Part shown: positions 39,609-48,565 of the stretch, piece by piece
How positions within the stretch are numbered: the stretch's first letter is position 1
Layout: the number at the start of each line of letters is the position of its first letter
Source: Massilia sp. YIM B02769
Lineage (GTDB): Bacteria; Pseudomonadota; Gammaproteobacteria; Burkholderiales; Burkholderiaceae_D
NCBI RefSeq assembly: GCF_030411995.1
Contig: NZ_JASNRC010000007.1
Location: forward strand, 125,530-189,529
Length of the DNA stretch: 64,000 bases
Reading direction: 5' to 3'
The notes under the pieces: model-generated
Database searches by the model: none
What the model was told of the DNA's origin: nothing
What the model saw: only the letters and a program-made list of their open reading frames with translations
Made by a program: the position numbers and the translations under genes

Positions 39609-40058
39609 ATGCGCGGCGCCCGTCCACACACCGATCCGGCGCGCCTGCCGCTGCTCGAGCGCCTCGGGCGCAAGGGCCAAGGCGGCGTCCTCGATGCGGA
39701 CGGGCTGCGCGCCTCGGTCGGCGCCGAGCTGTTGCGCCTGCTGAACGGGCGCAGCGCCAGCGGCCGCAGCGAGGGCCTGAGCGTGCCCGACTACGGCATC
39801 CCCGACTGGACCGCCCTGTACGCCGCAAATGCCGACGACCGCCAGCGCCTGGCGAACGGCGTCGCGCGTGCGGTGCGCGCCTTCGAACCGCGCCTGCGGG
39901 CGCCGCAGGCCGAGGTGCTGCTGCATCCGGCCGGCCTGCGCCTGCTGCTGGTGCGCCTGCGCGGGCGGCTGCAGATCGGCGGCGGCCAGGCCGTTACCTA
40001 TGCCATCACCCTGGGCAGCGACGGCGCCAGGCTGGTCGCCATCGAGGACGACCGATGA
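39609..40058 (+). CDS. tssE: Type VI secretion baseplate protein TssE (gp25-like)
   Basis: A 149-residue wedge protein of the GPW/gp25 family, starting the sheath at the baseplate. It has the early LLERL motif, a region resembling VPDYGIPDWTALYAA in the middle, then AVRAFEPRLRAPQAEV and the C-terminal strand pattern LLLVRLRGRLQIGG. The stop overlaps tssF (ATGA). Confidence 0.92.
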   Translation: MRGARPHTDPARLPLLERLGRKGQGGVLDADGLRASVGAELLRLLNGRSASGRSEGLSVPDYGIPDWTALYAANADDRQRLANGVARAVRAFEPRLRAPQAEVLLHPAGLRLLLVRLRGRLQIGGGQAVTYAITLGSDGARLVAIEDDR

Positions 40059-41887
40059 ACGCCGCCGAGCGCGAACGCGAGGACTACGAACGCGAGCTGC
40101 GCTACCTGCGCAGCGCCGGCGCCGAATTCGCGCGCGCCAACCCGGCGGTGGCGGCGCGCATCGAATTGTCGGCCGACGGCAGCGCCGATCCCCACGTCGA
40201 GCGCCTGATCGAAAGCTTCGCCTTCCTGGCCGCGCGCCTGCACCGCAAGATCGACGACAGCGTGTCGGAACTGGCCGCCAACCTGCTCGAGCAGCTCTGT
40301 CCGCACGCGACGCGGCCGCTGCCCTCGGCCACCGTGGTGCGCTTCGCCGGCGCCGGCGGCAAGGTCGACCTCACGGGCGGGTATCGGATCGCACCGGACA
40401 CGCCGCTCTACGGCACTCTTCCGGGCGGCGACAGCGTGTACTTCCGTACCTGCTACCCGGTCACCCTGTGGCCGCTGGACCTGGTCTGCCCGCCGCGCCT
40501 GGAGACCGAGAAGCTGGAGCGCTACAGCAGCCATCCGGCCAAGCGCAGCGTGCTGGCCCTGACGTTGCGCGCGGCGCCGGACCATCCCGCGTTCCTGCCC
40601 GGCGCGGCCGGACTCGATACCTTGCGCTGTTATGTGAAAGGCGCCGGCGAGCACGCCGCCCGCCTGTGCGACCTGCTGTACGGCCACACGCTGGAGGTGC
40701 GCTGGCGCCCGCCCGGCTGGGAACGGCGGCCCGGCATCCCGCTGGCGGGCGTGCTGCCGCGCTTCGCCGGCCTGGAAGGCGCCGATGCGATGTTGCCCGA
40801 GCGTGGCGACACCCACCCGGGCCTGCGCCTGCTGCTCGAATACTTCGCCTTCCCGCTGAAGTTCCAGTTCTTCGACCTCGATCTGTCGGCGCTGGGCCGT
40901 ACGCCGCATCCCGGCGCCCCGGCAGCCGGCTGGGGCACGCTGGAATTCGTGTTCGACGCCCGGCCCAGCGCCGCGCTGGAACTGGAACCGGACGCCATCG
41001 AACTGGGCTGCACCCCGGCCGTCAACCTGTTCCGGCGCACCTCGGAACCGCTGCGCATGAATGGCATGCGCAGCGAATACAAGCTGGTCGCCGACAGCCA
41101 CCGCGAGCGCACCACCGAGATCTACAGCATCGAGGAAGTGGCCAGCAGCGCTCCCGGCCAGCGCGCCGTGCCGGTGGCGCCATATTATGGCTTCCATGGC
41201 CTGCCGGGCGCCGGGCCGCAGGTGTACTGGCATGCGCGGCGCGGGCCGGCCTTCAAGGCGGGGCTGGCGGGGAGCGACTTGCTGCTCACCTTCGTCGACC
41301 CGGCCTTCGATCCGGCCACGCCGGAGGCGCGCACGCTGACGGCGCGCCTGCTGTGCACCAGCCGCGCGGCTGCCGCCGGCCTGCACGCCGGCGCCGCCCT
41401 GCACATGGAAGACGCCGGCGACGCATTGGACATCCGCGCCCTGCACAAGCCGAGCGTCCAGTCGATGGCGGCGCCCGACGGCGCGGCGCGCTGGAAGCTG
41501 GTGTCGCAGCTGTCGCTGAACCACCTGTCGCTGGTCGACGGCGCCGAGGCCCTGGCCAGCCTGAAGGAACTGCTGGCCCTGAACAATCTCACCGGCAGTC
41601 CGCGCGCCGACAGCCAGATCGGCGCCCTGCAGGCGCTGCGCTGCCAGGCGGTGACGCGCTACATCGCCGACGATCCCTGGCAGGGTTACCGGCGCGGGTA
41701 TGCGCTGACCCTGCAGGTGGAGCCCTCCGGCATGCGCGGCAGCGTGCTGCTGTTCGGGGCGGTGCTGCAGCGCTTCCTCGCCGGCTATGCCGGCATCAAC
41801 ACCTTCGTCGAGCTGCGCATCGAGCAGGACGACGGCCGCGCACTGTACGCCTGGCCGGCGCGCGCCAGCGCGCAGCTGCAGCTGTAG
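40055..41887 (+). CDS. tssF: Type VI secretion baseplate protein TssF
   Basis: A 610-residue wedge component. The N-terminus (EREDYERELRYLRSAGAEFARANP, DPHVERLIESFAFLAARLHRKIDD) is diagnostic of TssF/VasA, as is HGLPGAGPQVYWHARRG near residue 385 and the C-terminal LFGAVLQRFLAGYAGINTFVEL. It overlaps tssE by four bases and precedes tssG by three. Several long open frames on both strands over this gene are GC-rich shadows. Confidence 0.95.
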   Translation: MNAAEREREDYERELRYLRSAGAEFARANPAVAARIELSADGSADPHVERLIESFAFLAARLHRKIDDSVSELAANLLEQLCPHATRPLPSATVVRFAGAGGKVDLTGGYRIAPDTPLYGTLPGGDSVYFRTCYPVTLWPLDLVCPPRLETEKLERYSSHPAKRSVLALTLRAAPDHPAFLPGAAGLDTLRCYVKGAGEHAARLCDLLYGHTLEVRWRPPGWERRPGIPLAGVLPRFAGLEGADAMLPERGDTHPGLRLLLEYFAFPLKFQFFDLDLSALGRTPHPGAPAAGWGTLEFVFDARPSAALELEPDAIELGCTPAVNLFRRTSEPLRMNGMRSEYKLVADSHRERTTEIYSIEEVASSAPGQRAVPVAPYYGFHGLPGAGPQVYWHARRGPAFKAGLAGSDLLLTFVDPAFDPATPEARTLTARLLCTSRAAAAGLHAGAALHMEDAGDALDIRALHKPSVQSMAAPDGAARWKLVSQLSLNHLSLVDGAEALASLKELLALNNLTGSPRADSQIGALQALRCQAVTRYIADDPWQGYRRGYALTLQVEPSGMRGSVLLFGAVLQRFLAGYAGINTFVELRIEQDDGRALYAWPARASAQLQL

Positions 41888-41890
41888 CCG

Positions 41891-43006
41891 ATGAGCGGCG
41901 CGGTCCACTCCCCCAGCGTGCAGGCGCTCTTGCAGGCCGCGCCCGGCAGCTTCGATTTCGTCCAGGCGGTCGACCTGATCGAGCGCCTGGCCGCCTTGCG
42001 GCACACCGGCGCCCTGGCGCCGGCGCCGCTCGGACGCGGCACCGATCCGCGCCGCGAAGCGCTGTCCCTGACTGCGGCATTCGCCTTCGGCTTTCGCACG
42101 GCGCCGCTGGCCCGGCTGGAACCCGGCGCAGCGCCGGATCCGGACGATCCGCACGGCGCCCCCGGCCGCTGGCGGATGCGCGTGAACTTCTTCGGCCTGG
42201 CCAGCGCCGACGGTCCGCTGCCCGACGCCTACATCGAGCTGCTGCGCACCCAGCTGCTGGAGCGCGACAGCGCCGCCGCCGACTTCCTCGGCATCTTCCA
42301 GCATCGCCTGCTGTCGCTGCTGTACCGGGCGGCGGATGCGCTGCGCGCCGCGGCGCCGTTCCAGGCGCCCGGAGCGGCGCCCCTGGCCCCGGCGCTGCGC
42401 GCCCTGACCGGCCTCGGCGCCAGCGCGCCGGCGCGCGCCCTGGCCCAGGCGCTGCTGCCGAACCTGCCGGCGGCGGTACAGCAGCGCCATTCCATGCACG
42501 GCTTCCTGGCCTTGCTGCGCAGCCGCTTCGGCGTGCCCGCTACCGGCAGCGAAGGCGGGCGCCGCTGGCTGGAGCTGGACCCGGAACTGCAAACGGTGCT
42601 GGGCGAGCGCAACGACCTGCTCGATCCCGGCGCGGTCGCGGGCGCGGTGATCGGCGAGCGCGTGCTCGACGCCGGCGGCCTGGTGCGGGTCGACTTCGGC
42701 GCCGTGCCGACCGCGCTGTTCCGCGCCTTGCTGCCGGGCGGCAGTCGCCACGGCGAACTGGCCGCGCTGTGCGCCTGGTACCTGGGGCCGCACCTGCGCT
42801 GCGAATTGACCCTCGCGCCGGAGCCGGAGGCGACCCGCGACACGCTCGGCATCGCCTTCGGCGGCGAGGCGTTCTTGCTCGGCTATAGCAGCTGGGTCGG
42901 CGAGCGGCCGCACCGCGAGGAACGCGGCATCACCCTGATCCTCGATCCGCTGCCCACGCTGCAACCCGGCAGCGCGACTGGAGATAGAACCGGAGAACCA
43001 CGATGA
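41891..43006 (+). CDS. tssG: Type VI secretion baseplate protein TssG
   Basis: A 371-residue partner of TssF in the wedge (TssF2G). The conserved start pattern FDFVQAVDLIERL and the MRVNFFGLASADGPLPDAYIELL segment (about 95-120) identify it, and the C-terminal LGIAFGGEAFLLGYSSWVG matches the family. Its stop overlaps the tssH start by four bases. Confidence 0.94.
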   Translation: MSGAVHSPSVQALLQAAPGSFDFVQAVDLIERLAALRHTGALAPAPLGRGTDPRREALSLTAAFAFGFRTAPLARLEPGAAPDPDDPHGAPGRWRMRVNFFGLASADGPLPDAYIELLRTQLLERDSAAADFLGIFQHRLLSLLYRAADALRAAAPFQAPGAAPLAPALRALTGLGASAPARALAQALLPNLPAAVQQRHSMHGFLALLRSRFGVPATGSEGGRRWLELDPELQTVLGERNDLLDPGAVAGAVIGERVLDAGGLVRVDFGAVPTALFRALLPGGSRHGELAALCAWYLGPHLRCELTLAPEPEATRDTLGIAFGGEAFLLGYSSWVGERPHREERGITLILDPLPTLQPGSATGDRTGEPR

Positions 43007-45579
43007 GCGTCGACTACCGCGCGCTGGTGAATACCCTGAACCCGCATTGCGCGGGCGCCCTGAAGCGCGCCGTGGGCCGCTGCATGGCGCAGCAGCACTA
43101 CCATGTCGAGATCGAGCACCTGCTGCTGGAACTGCTCGGCAGCCCGGCGAACGACATTGCCGCGGTGCTGGCGCGCTGCGGGGTCGAGCCGGTGCTGGTC
43201 GAGCAGGAACTGGCCCGCGTGCTGGAAGGCGTCCGGCGCGGCCACGTGCGCGAGCCGGCCTTCGGCATGGGACTGATCGCGCTGCTGCAGCAGGCCTGGC
43301 TGCTGTGCAGCCTGGACCTGGGCCTGGCCCAGGTGCGTTCGGCGGCGATCCTGCTCGCGCTGCTGGAGCACGAGCCATCGCGCGCGACCCTGATCGGCGC
43401 GCACTCCTCGCTGCTGCGGGTCGGCCGCGACAGCCTGCGCGCCTCGATCGCCGAATGGACGGCCGGCTCGATCGAGACGCCGCCTGCATCGGGCGGCGCG
43501 GGGACGAAGGTTCCGGCGTCGGCCGCGCCGGGCGGCCCGACACCGGCCCTCGACCAGTTCACCCAGGACCTGACGGCCGATGCCCGCGCCGGCCGCATCG
43601 ATCCCATCGTCGGACGCGACGCCGAGATCCGGCAAGTGGTCGACATCCTGCTGCGGCGGCGCCAGAACAACCCGATCCTGGTCGGCGCGCCCGGCGTCGG
43701 CAAGACCGCCGTGGTGGAAGGCCTGGCGCGCCGCATCGCCGAGGGCGACGTGCCGCCGCCGCTGCGCGGGGTCGGCCTGCGCGTGCTCGACCTGGCCCTG
43801 CTGCAGGCCGGCGCCGGCGTCAAGGGCGAGTTCGAACAGCGCCTGAAGGATGTGATCGAGGAGGTGCGCAAGGCCGCGCCGCCGGTGATCCTGTTCATCG
43901 ACGAAGCCCACACCCTGATCGGCGCCGGCGGCGCGGCCGGGCAGGGCGACGCCGCCAACCTGCTGAAGCCCGCCCTGGCGCGCGGCGAATTGCGCACCCT
44001 GGCCGCCACCACCTGGCTCGAATACAAGAAATACATCGAAAAGGACCCGGCCCTGGCGCGCCGCTTCCAGCTGGTGCAGGTCGAGGAACCGGGCGAGGCG
44101 GCGGCCGCCGACATGCTGCGCGGGATCGCGGTCAAGCTTGAGCAGCACCATGGCGTGAGCATCCTGGAAAGCGCGGTGCACGACGCCGTCAAGCTGACCC
44201 ACCGCTACCTGCCCGGGCGCCAGCTGCCGGACAAGGCGATCTCGGTGCTCGACACGGCCTGCGCACGCGTGGCCCTGGGCCAGCACGACACGCCGCCGCA
44301 AGTGGAAGCGGCGCGGCGCCGCATCGCAGCCGGCGCCGAAGAACTGGCGCGCCTGCGCGCCGAGCAGGCCACCGGCGCCGCGCACACGGAGGCGATCGCG
44401 CGCCTGGCGGATGAACTGGCGGCACTTGAAACGGGCCTGGGTGGCTTGCAGGCGCGCTGGGAGGAGGAACGCAGCGCGGTGCAGGAAATCCTGCGCCTGC
44501 GCGGCCGCATTGCCGGCAGGGCGCCCGTTGCCGATCCGGCCGAGGACGACGAGGACGGCGCCCCCGACCTGCTGGCGGCCCAGCTGCAGCGGCTCGAGGC
44601 CGGGCTGGAAGCGATCCGCCAGGACGACGCCATGGTGCCGGTCTGCGTCGACTCGAAGACCGTAGCGTCCGTGGTCGCGGCCTGGACCGGTATCCCGGTC
44701 GGCAAGATGCTGGCCGACGAAAGCCACGCCGTGCGCACGCTGCAGGGGCGCCTGGCCGCGCGCGTGATCGGCCAGGACGGCGCCCTGGCCCTGATCGCGA
44801 ATCGCATCAAGGCCTACCGCGCCGGGCTGCTCGACCCAGGCAAGCCGGTCGGCGTGTTCCTGCTGGTCGGCCCCTCCGGCGTCGGCAAGACCGAGACCGC
44901 CTACGCCCTGGCCGATGCGCTGTACGGTGGCGAGCGCAACCTGGTGGCGATCAACATGTCGGAGTACCAGGAGGCGCACACGGTGTCGCAATTGAAGGGC
45001 GCACCGCCCGGCTACGTCGGCTATGGCAGCGGCGGCGTGCTGACCGAGGCCGTGCGGCGCCGCCCATACAGCGTGGTCCTGCTCGACGAATTCGAAAAGG
45101 CCCATCCCGACGTGCGCGAAGCCCTGTACAACGTGTTCGACAAGGGCATGATGGAAGACGGCACCGGCCTGCTGGTCGACTTCCGCAACACCGTGATCCT
45201 CGCCACCTCGAACGCCGGGGCCGAGCTGGTCGAGGAGGCCGCCGCCGGGGAGAGTCCGGTGGCGGTACGCGCGGTGGCCGCGCGCCTGCAGCCGCTGCTC
45301 GCGGACATCTTCCGGCCGGCCCTGCTGGCCCGGGTGGCGGTCACGCCCTACCTGCCGCTGCGCATCGAGGGCATCCGCCGCATTGCCAAGCTCAAGCTCG
45401 AGAAGGTCGCCGCGCGCGTGCTGGCGGCCGACCCGGACTTCCCCGGCTTCGACGACAGCACGGTCGACTGGGTGGTGGCGCAATGCAGCGCCAGCGGCGC
45501 GCGCGAGATCGACCGCGTGATCATGGACGAACTGGTGGTCGGCCTGGCCGACGACATCCTCGGCGCGGCGCCGCTCTGA
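43003..45579 (+). CDS. tssH: Type VI secretion ATPase TssH (ClpV)
   Basis: An 858-residue AAA+ unfoldase that disassembles contracted TssB/TssC sheath for recycling. Domains: Clp N-domain (1-~160), AAA1 with Walker A GAPGVGKTA and Walker B LFIDEAH, a coiled-coil middle (about 440-520) and AAA2 with GPSGVGKTE and VVLLDEFEKAH. The middle domain is of the short ClpV type. The gene overlaps tssG and is 16 bases before vgrG. Confidence 0.95.
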   Translation: MSVDYRALVNTLNPHCAGALKRAVGRCMAQQHYHVEIEHLLLELLGSPANDIAAVLARCGVEPVLVEQELARVLEGVRRGHVREPAFGMGLIALLQQAWLLCSLDLGLAQVRSAAILLALLEHEPSRATLIGAHSSLLRVGRDSLRASIAEWTAGSIETPPASGGAGTKVPASAAPGGPTPALDQFTQDLTADARAGRIDPIVGRDAEIRQVVDILLRRRQNNPILVGAPGVGKTAVVEGLARRIAEGDVPPPLRGVGLRVLDLALLQAGAGVKGEFEQRLKDVIEEVRKAAPPVILFIDEAHTLIGAGGAAGQGDAANLLKPALARGELRTLAATTWLEYKKYIEKDPALARRFQLVQVEEPGEAAAADMLRGIAVKLEQHHGVSILESAVHDAVKLTHRYLPGRQLPDKAISVLDTACARVALGQHDTPPQVEAARRRIAAGAEELARLRAEQATGAAHTEAIARLADELAALETGLGGLQARWEEERSAVQEILRLRGRIAGRAPVADPAEDDEDGAPDLLAAQLQRLEAGLEAIRQDDAMVPVCVDSKTVASVVAAWTGIPVGKMLADESHAVRTLQGRLAARVIGQDGALALIANRIKAYRAGLLDPGKPVGVFLLVGPSGVGKTETAYALADALYGGERNLVAINMSEYQEAHTVSQLKGAPPGYVGYGSGGVLTEAVRRRPYSVVLLDEFEKAHPDVREALYNVFDKGMMEDGTGLLVDFRNTVILATSNAGAELVEEAAAGESPVAVRAVAARLQPLLADIFRPALLARVAVTPYLPLRIEGIRRIAKLKLEKVAARVLAADPDFPGFDDSTVDWVVAQCSASGAREIDRVIMDELVVGLADDILGAAPL

Positions 45580-45595
45580 GGGAGGACAGGACGCG

Positions 45596-47566
45596 ATGCC
45601 CGGCCATGCCGACTCCACCAGCACCACGCTCGCGCTGAGCGCGGCGGCGCCGCTCGACGGCCTGTTCGTCCAGGCCCTGTGCGGCAGCGAAGGCATGGAC
45701 ATGCTGTTCCACTTCGAGCTGTCCTGCCGCTCGAACGACGACGCGCTCGACCTGAAGGCCGCACTGGGCAAGCACCTGACCGTGACGCTGGGCGCCGACG
45801 CCGCGGTGCGTCCCTTGGATGGCATGTGCGCGCGGATCCGCCAGCGCCCGGCCGAGGCCGGCTTCGCCGTCTACCTGGTCGAGCTGCGGCCCTGGCTGTG
45901 GTGGCTGACCCTGTCCTCGGACAACCGCATCTTCCAGAACAAGAGCGTGCCAGACATCGTGGAAGCCGTGTTCGACGGCGGCGGCTACACCGACTATGAA
46001 CTGCAGCTGAGCGCCAGCTATACGGCGCGCGACTATTGCGTGCAGTACGGCGAAACCGACTTCGCCTTCGTATCGCGCTTGCTGGAAGAAGAAGGCATCC
46101 ATTATTTCTTCCGGCACGAGGCGGGCAGCCACACCCTGGTCCTGGCCGATTCGAGCGACGCGTATGCCGCCTGTCCCGGCGCGGCCAGCGTCGCCTTTGC
46201 TCCGGCCGGCCTGGGCGCGCGCGAGCTGCAGGCGATCCGTTCGGGCGAAGTGGTGCAGGAAGCCGCCAGCGCGGCGTTTACCGGTACCGATTTCGCCTTT
46301 GCCACGCCGGCGACCTCGCTGCTGGCCACGGCCGAAGCCGACGCCGCCCAGCCGGCGATGGTGGAGTATCCCGGCGGCTGGAGCACCAAGAGCGCCGGCG
46401 ACGCCCTGGCCAAGATCCGCGCCGACGCACTCGGCTCGGGCGCGCGCACCCTGCGTGGCGAAAGCGACCACCGTGGCCTGGCGCCCGGCCACAGCTTCAC
46501 GCTGGCAGGCCATGCACGCAGCGATGCGAATGCCGACTGGGTGCTGCGGGAAGTCAGCCACGAAGCCGACCACACGCGCTACGGCAACCGTTTCGTCGCT
46601 TTTCCGAAAGATGCGACGACCCGCCCGGCGCGACTGACGCCGCGTGCGCGCATCCACGGCAGCCAGACGGCGATCGTGGTGGGAAAGAGCGGCGAAGAGA
46701 TCTGGACCGACGAATACGGCCGCGTCAAGGTGCAGTTCCACTGGGATCGCGTGGGCAAGAGCGACGAGAACTCGTCGTGCTGGGTGCGGGTGGCCCAGGC
46801 CTGGGCCGGGAAAGGCTTCGGCGCCCAGTTCATCCCGCGCGTCGGCCAGGAAGTGGTGGTCAGCTTCCTCGACGGCGACCCGGACCGCCCGCTGGTCACG
46901 GGCAGCGTGTACAACGGCGCGAACGCCTTGCCCTACACGGTGCCGGCCTCGCAGACCCAAAGCGGCGTGAAGACCGAGTCGTCGAAGGGCGGCGCCGGCT
47001 TCAACGAGATCCGTTTCGAGGACAAGAAGGACGCCGAAGAACTGTACCTGCACGCCCAGAAGGACATGAAGACCGAGGTCCTGAACGACGCCAGCCTGCA
47101 GGTGAAGCAGAACCAGACGGTCGAGGTGCAGGAGGGGAATCGCACGGTGACCGTCGCCAAGGGCAACCTGAACACGGCGGTCGACACCGGCAACGAGACC
47201 CTGACGGTAAAGGGCACGCGCGGCGTGACGGTGGACGGCGCCGAGACCCACACCAACAAGGCCGATTTTACCCACGACGCCGGCGCCAACTACACGCTGA
47301 CGATCAAGGGCAACCTGAGCATCGACGTCACGGGATCGGTAATGATCAAGGCCGGCACCTCGTTCGATGCCGAGGCCGGGACGGCGCTGACGAACAAGGC
47401 CGGGACGTCGCTCACCAGCCAGGCCGGGACCGAACTGACCAACAAGGCGGGCACGTCGCTGACCAACGACGCGGGCCTGAGCCTGACGAACAAGGCCAGC
47501 GCCAGCCAGACGGTGGATGGCGGCGGCATGCTGACCCTGAAGGGCGGCCTGGTGAAGATCAATTAG
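45596..47566 (+). CDS. vgrG: Type VI secretion spike protein VgrG (TssI)
   Basis: A 656-residue trimeric spike protein. It has gp27-like base domains (1-~340; the VELRPWLWWLTLSSDNRIFQNKS and YCVQYGETDFAFVSRLLEEEG segments are canonical), a gp5-like OB fold (EEIWTDEYGRVKVQFHWDR, WVRVAQAWAGKGFGAQFIPRVGQEVVVSFLDGDP) and a long beta-helix needle ending in seven octapeptide repeats. No C-terminal effector domain is fused. It is followed by two small spike-linked genes. Confidence 0.95.
   Translation: MPGHADSTSTTLALSAAAPLDGLFVQALCGSEGMDMLFHFELSCRSNDDALDLKAALGKHLTVTLGADAAVRPLDGMCARIRQRPAEAGFAVYLVELRPWLWWLTLSSDNRIFQNKSVPDIVEAVFDGGGYTDYELQLSASYTARDYCVQYGETDFAFVSRLLEEEGIHYFFRHEAGSHTLVLADSSDAYAACPGAASVAFAPAGLGARELQAIRSGEVVQEAASAAFTGTDFAFATPATSLLATAEADAAQPAMVEYPGGWSTKSAGDALAKIRADALGSGARTLRGESDHRGLAPGHSFTLAGHARSDANADWVLREVSHEADHTRYGNRFVAFPKDATTRPARLTPRARIHGSQTAIVVGKSGEEIWTDEYGRVKVQFHWDRVGKSDENSSCWVRVAQAWAGKGFGAQFIPRVGQEVVVSFLDGDPDRPLVTGSVYNGANALPYTVPASQTQSGVKTESSKGGAGFNEIRFEDKKDAEELYLHAQKDMKTEVLNDASLQVKQNQTVEVQEGNRTVTVAKGNLNTAVDTGNETLTVKGTRGVTVDGAETHTNKADFTHDAGANYTLTIKGNLSIDVTGSVMIKAGTSFDAEAGTALTNKAGTSLTSQAGTELTNKAGTSLTNDAGLSLTNKASASQTVDGGGMLTLKGGLVKIN
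47348..47515 (+). repeat. 24-bp coding tandem repeat in VgrG needle
   Basis: Seven consecutive 8-residue units (KAGTSFDA, EAGTALTN, KAGTSLTS, QAGTELTN, KAGTSLTN, DAGLSLTN, KASASQTV) near the VgrG C-terminus. Octapeptide periodicity is that of the triple-stranded beta-helix of gp5-type needles; the number of units sets needle length. Confidence 0.8.
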
Positions 47567-47582
47567 GAGGGAACGGAAGACG

Positions 47583-48068
47583 ATGGAAACCGGGGCGTTC
47601 GAGATCGTCGACAAGGGCGGCGCCGTGCAGATGCAGGGCATGCTAAGCGACGGCAAACTGGAAGGGCTGCTGCAGATTCGCCAGGACGGGGCGCCGCAGG
47701 CGGCGATGCGTTTCGCGGACGGCGTGCAGCAGGGCGAGTGCGTGATCCTGCACGCGCCGCACCGGCCTTCGGCGCGCCTGTTCTTCGTGGACGGCCAGCT
47801 CGACGGGCCGGCCGAGTTCTATTCGCTGCAAGGCGTCACGGTGCGCAAGACCCATTACCGGCGCGGCCTGGTACATGGGCTGCAGCAGGATTTCTATGCC
47901 GACGGGACGCTGTTCGAGGAAACCCGGTATGTGCGCGGCCTGCCGGATGGACTGTGGCGGCGTTTTCATACCGGCGGTGGGCTGGCGGAACGGCGCAGCT
48001 ACAGCGCCGGCGTGATGACCGGCGCGCCGGAGCGCTTCGACGAACGCGGCCGGCCGGTCAAGGGCTGA
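47583..48068 (+). CDS. YwqK/MORN-like repeat protein linked to VgrG
   Basis: A 161-residue soluble protein made of about six repeats with the MORN-like pattern (DGKLEGLLQIRQDG, DGQLDGPAEFY, GLVHGLQQDFYADG, GLPDGLWRRFHTGG). Proteins of this shape are annotated as 'toxin-antitoxin system YwqK family antitoxin' and are common in T6SS cargo loci as possible immunity or adaptor proteins. It lies 17 bases after vgrG and 9 bases before the DUF4280 gene. No secretion signal is seen. The role as adaptor or immunity is inference. Confidence 0.78.
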   Translation: METGAFEIVDKGGAVQMQGMLSDGKLEGLLQIRQDGAPQAAMRFADGVQQGECVILHAPHRPSARLFFVDGQLDGPAEFYSLQGVTVRKTHYRRGLVHGLQQDFYADGTLFEETRYVRGLPDGLWRRFHTGGGLAERRSYSAGVMTGAPERFDERGRPVKG

Positions 48069-48076
48069 GGACGCGC

Positions 48077-48466
48077 ATGGGCATTTGCACCTGCATGGGG
48101 GCGTCGCTGCAATGCAGTTTTGGCGCGGCGCCGAGTTCGCTGATCGTGTTGCCGGCGAACCGCACCATGGTCGGTGGCGTGCCGGCGGCGACCATCATGG
48201 ATTGCGCGCCGATCGTGAATGTGCCGCCATTCGGCGTGTGCATGAGCCCGTCGAATCCGGCGGTGGCGGCGGCGACCGCGGCGGCGCTCGGCGTATTGAC
48301 GCCGATGCCGTGCGTGCCGGTGCCGGCCGGGACCTGGATCGTCGGCGCGCCGACGGTTCTGATCGGGAATATGCCGACCCTGAACAATAGCAGCAAATTG
48401 ATGTGCAGTTGGGGTGGCGTGATCCAGATCCTGGCGCCGGGGCAGGGGACGGTGATGGTGCCGTAG
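48077..48466 (+). CDS. DUF4280 PAAR-like spike-tip protein
   Basis: A 129-residue protein starting MGICTCMGASLQCSFG. It has the PAAR/DUF4280 features: early Cys residues, RTMVGGVPAATIMDCAPIVNV, two further Cys and GVIQILAPGQGTVMVP at the end. It probably sharpens the VgrG tip and may bind a metal. It stands alone without a C-terminal toxin domain, so any effector would be carried non-covalently or encoded elsewhere. It is last gene of the plus-strand T6SS operon. Confidence 0.85.
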   Translation: MGICTCMGASLQCSFGAAPSSLIVLPANRTMVGGVPAATIMDCAPIVNVPPFGVCMSPSNPAVAAATAAALGVLTPMPCVPVPAGTWIVGAPTVLIGNMPTLNNSSKLMCSWGGVIQILAPGQGTVMVP

Positions 48467-48565
48467 CAGTTCTAATTACTGAGACGAATCCGAATAGTTG
48501 GTTGATTTACCGACGTCCTCATGTCACCATTGCTTTTGAGTAATTTTTGATCTGGACACCTTACC

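Noticed and set aside
39829..43543. Very long open frames on both strands over tssE-tssF-tssG-tssH
   Set aside because: Arg/Ala/Gly-rich shadows typical of high-GC codon bias; TssF and TssG are unmistakable in other frames.
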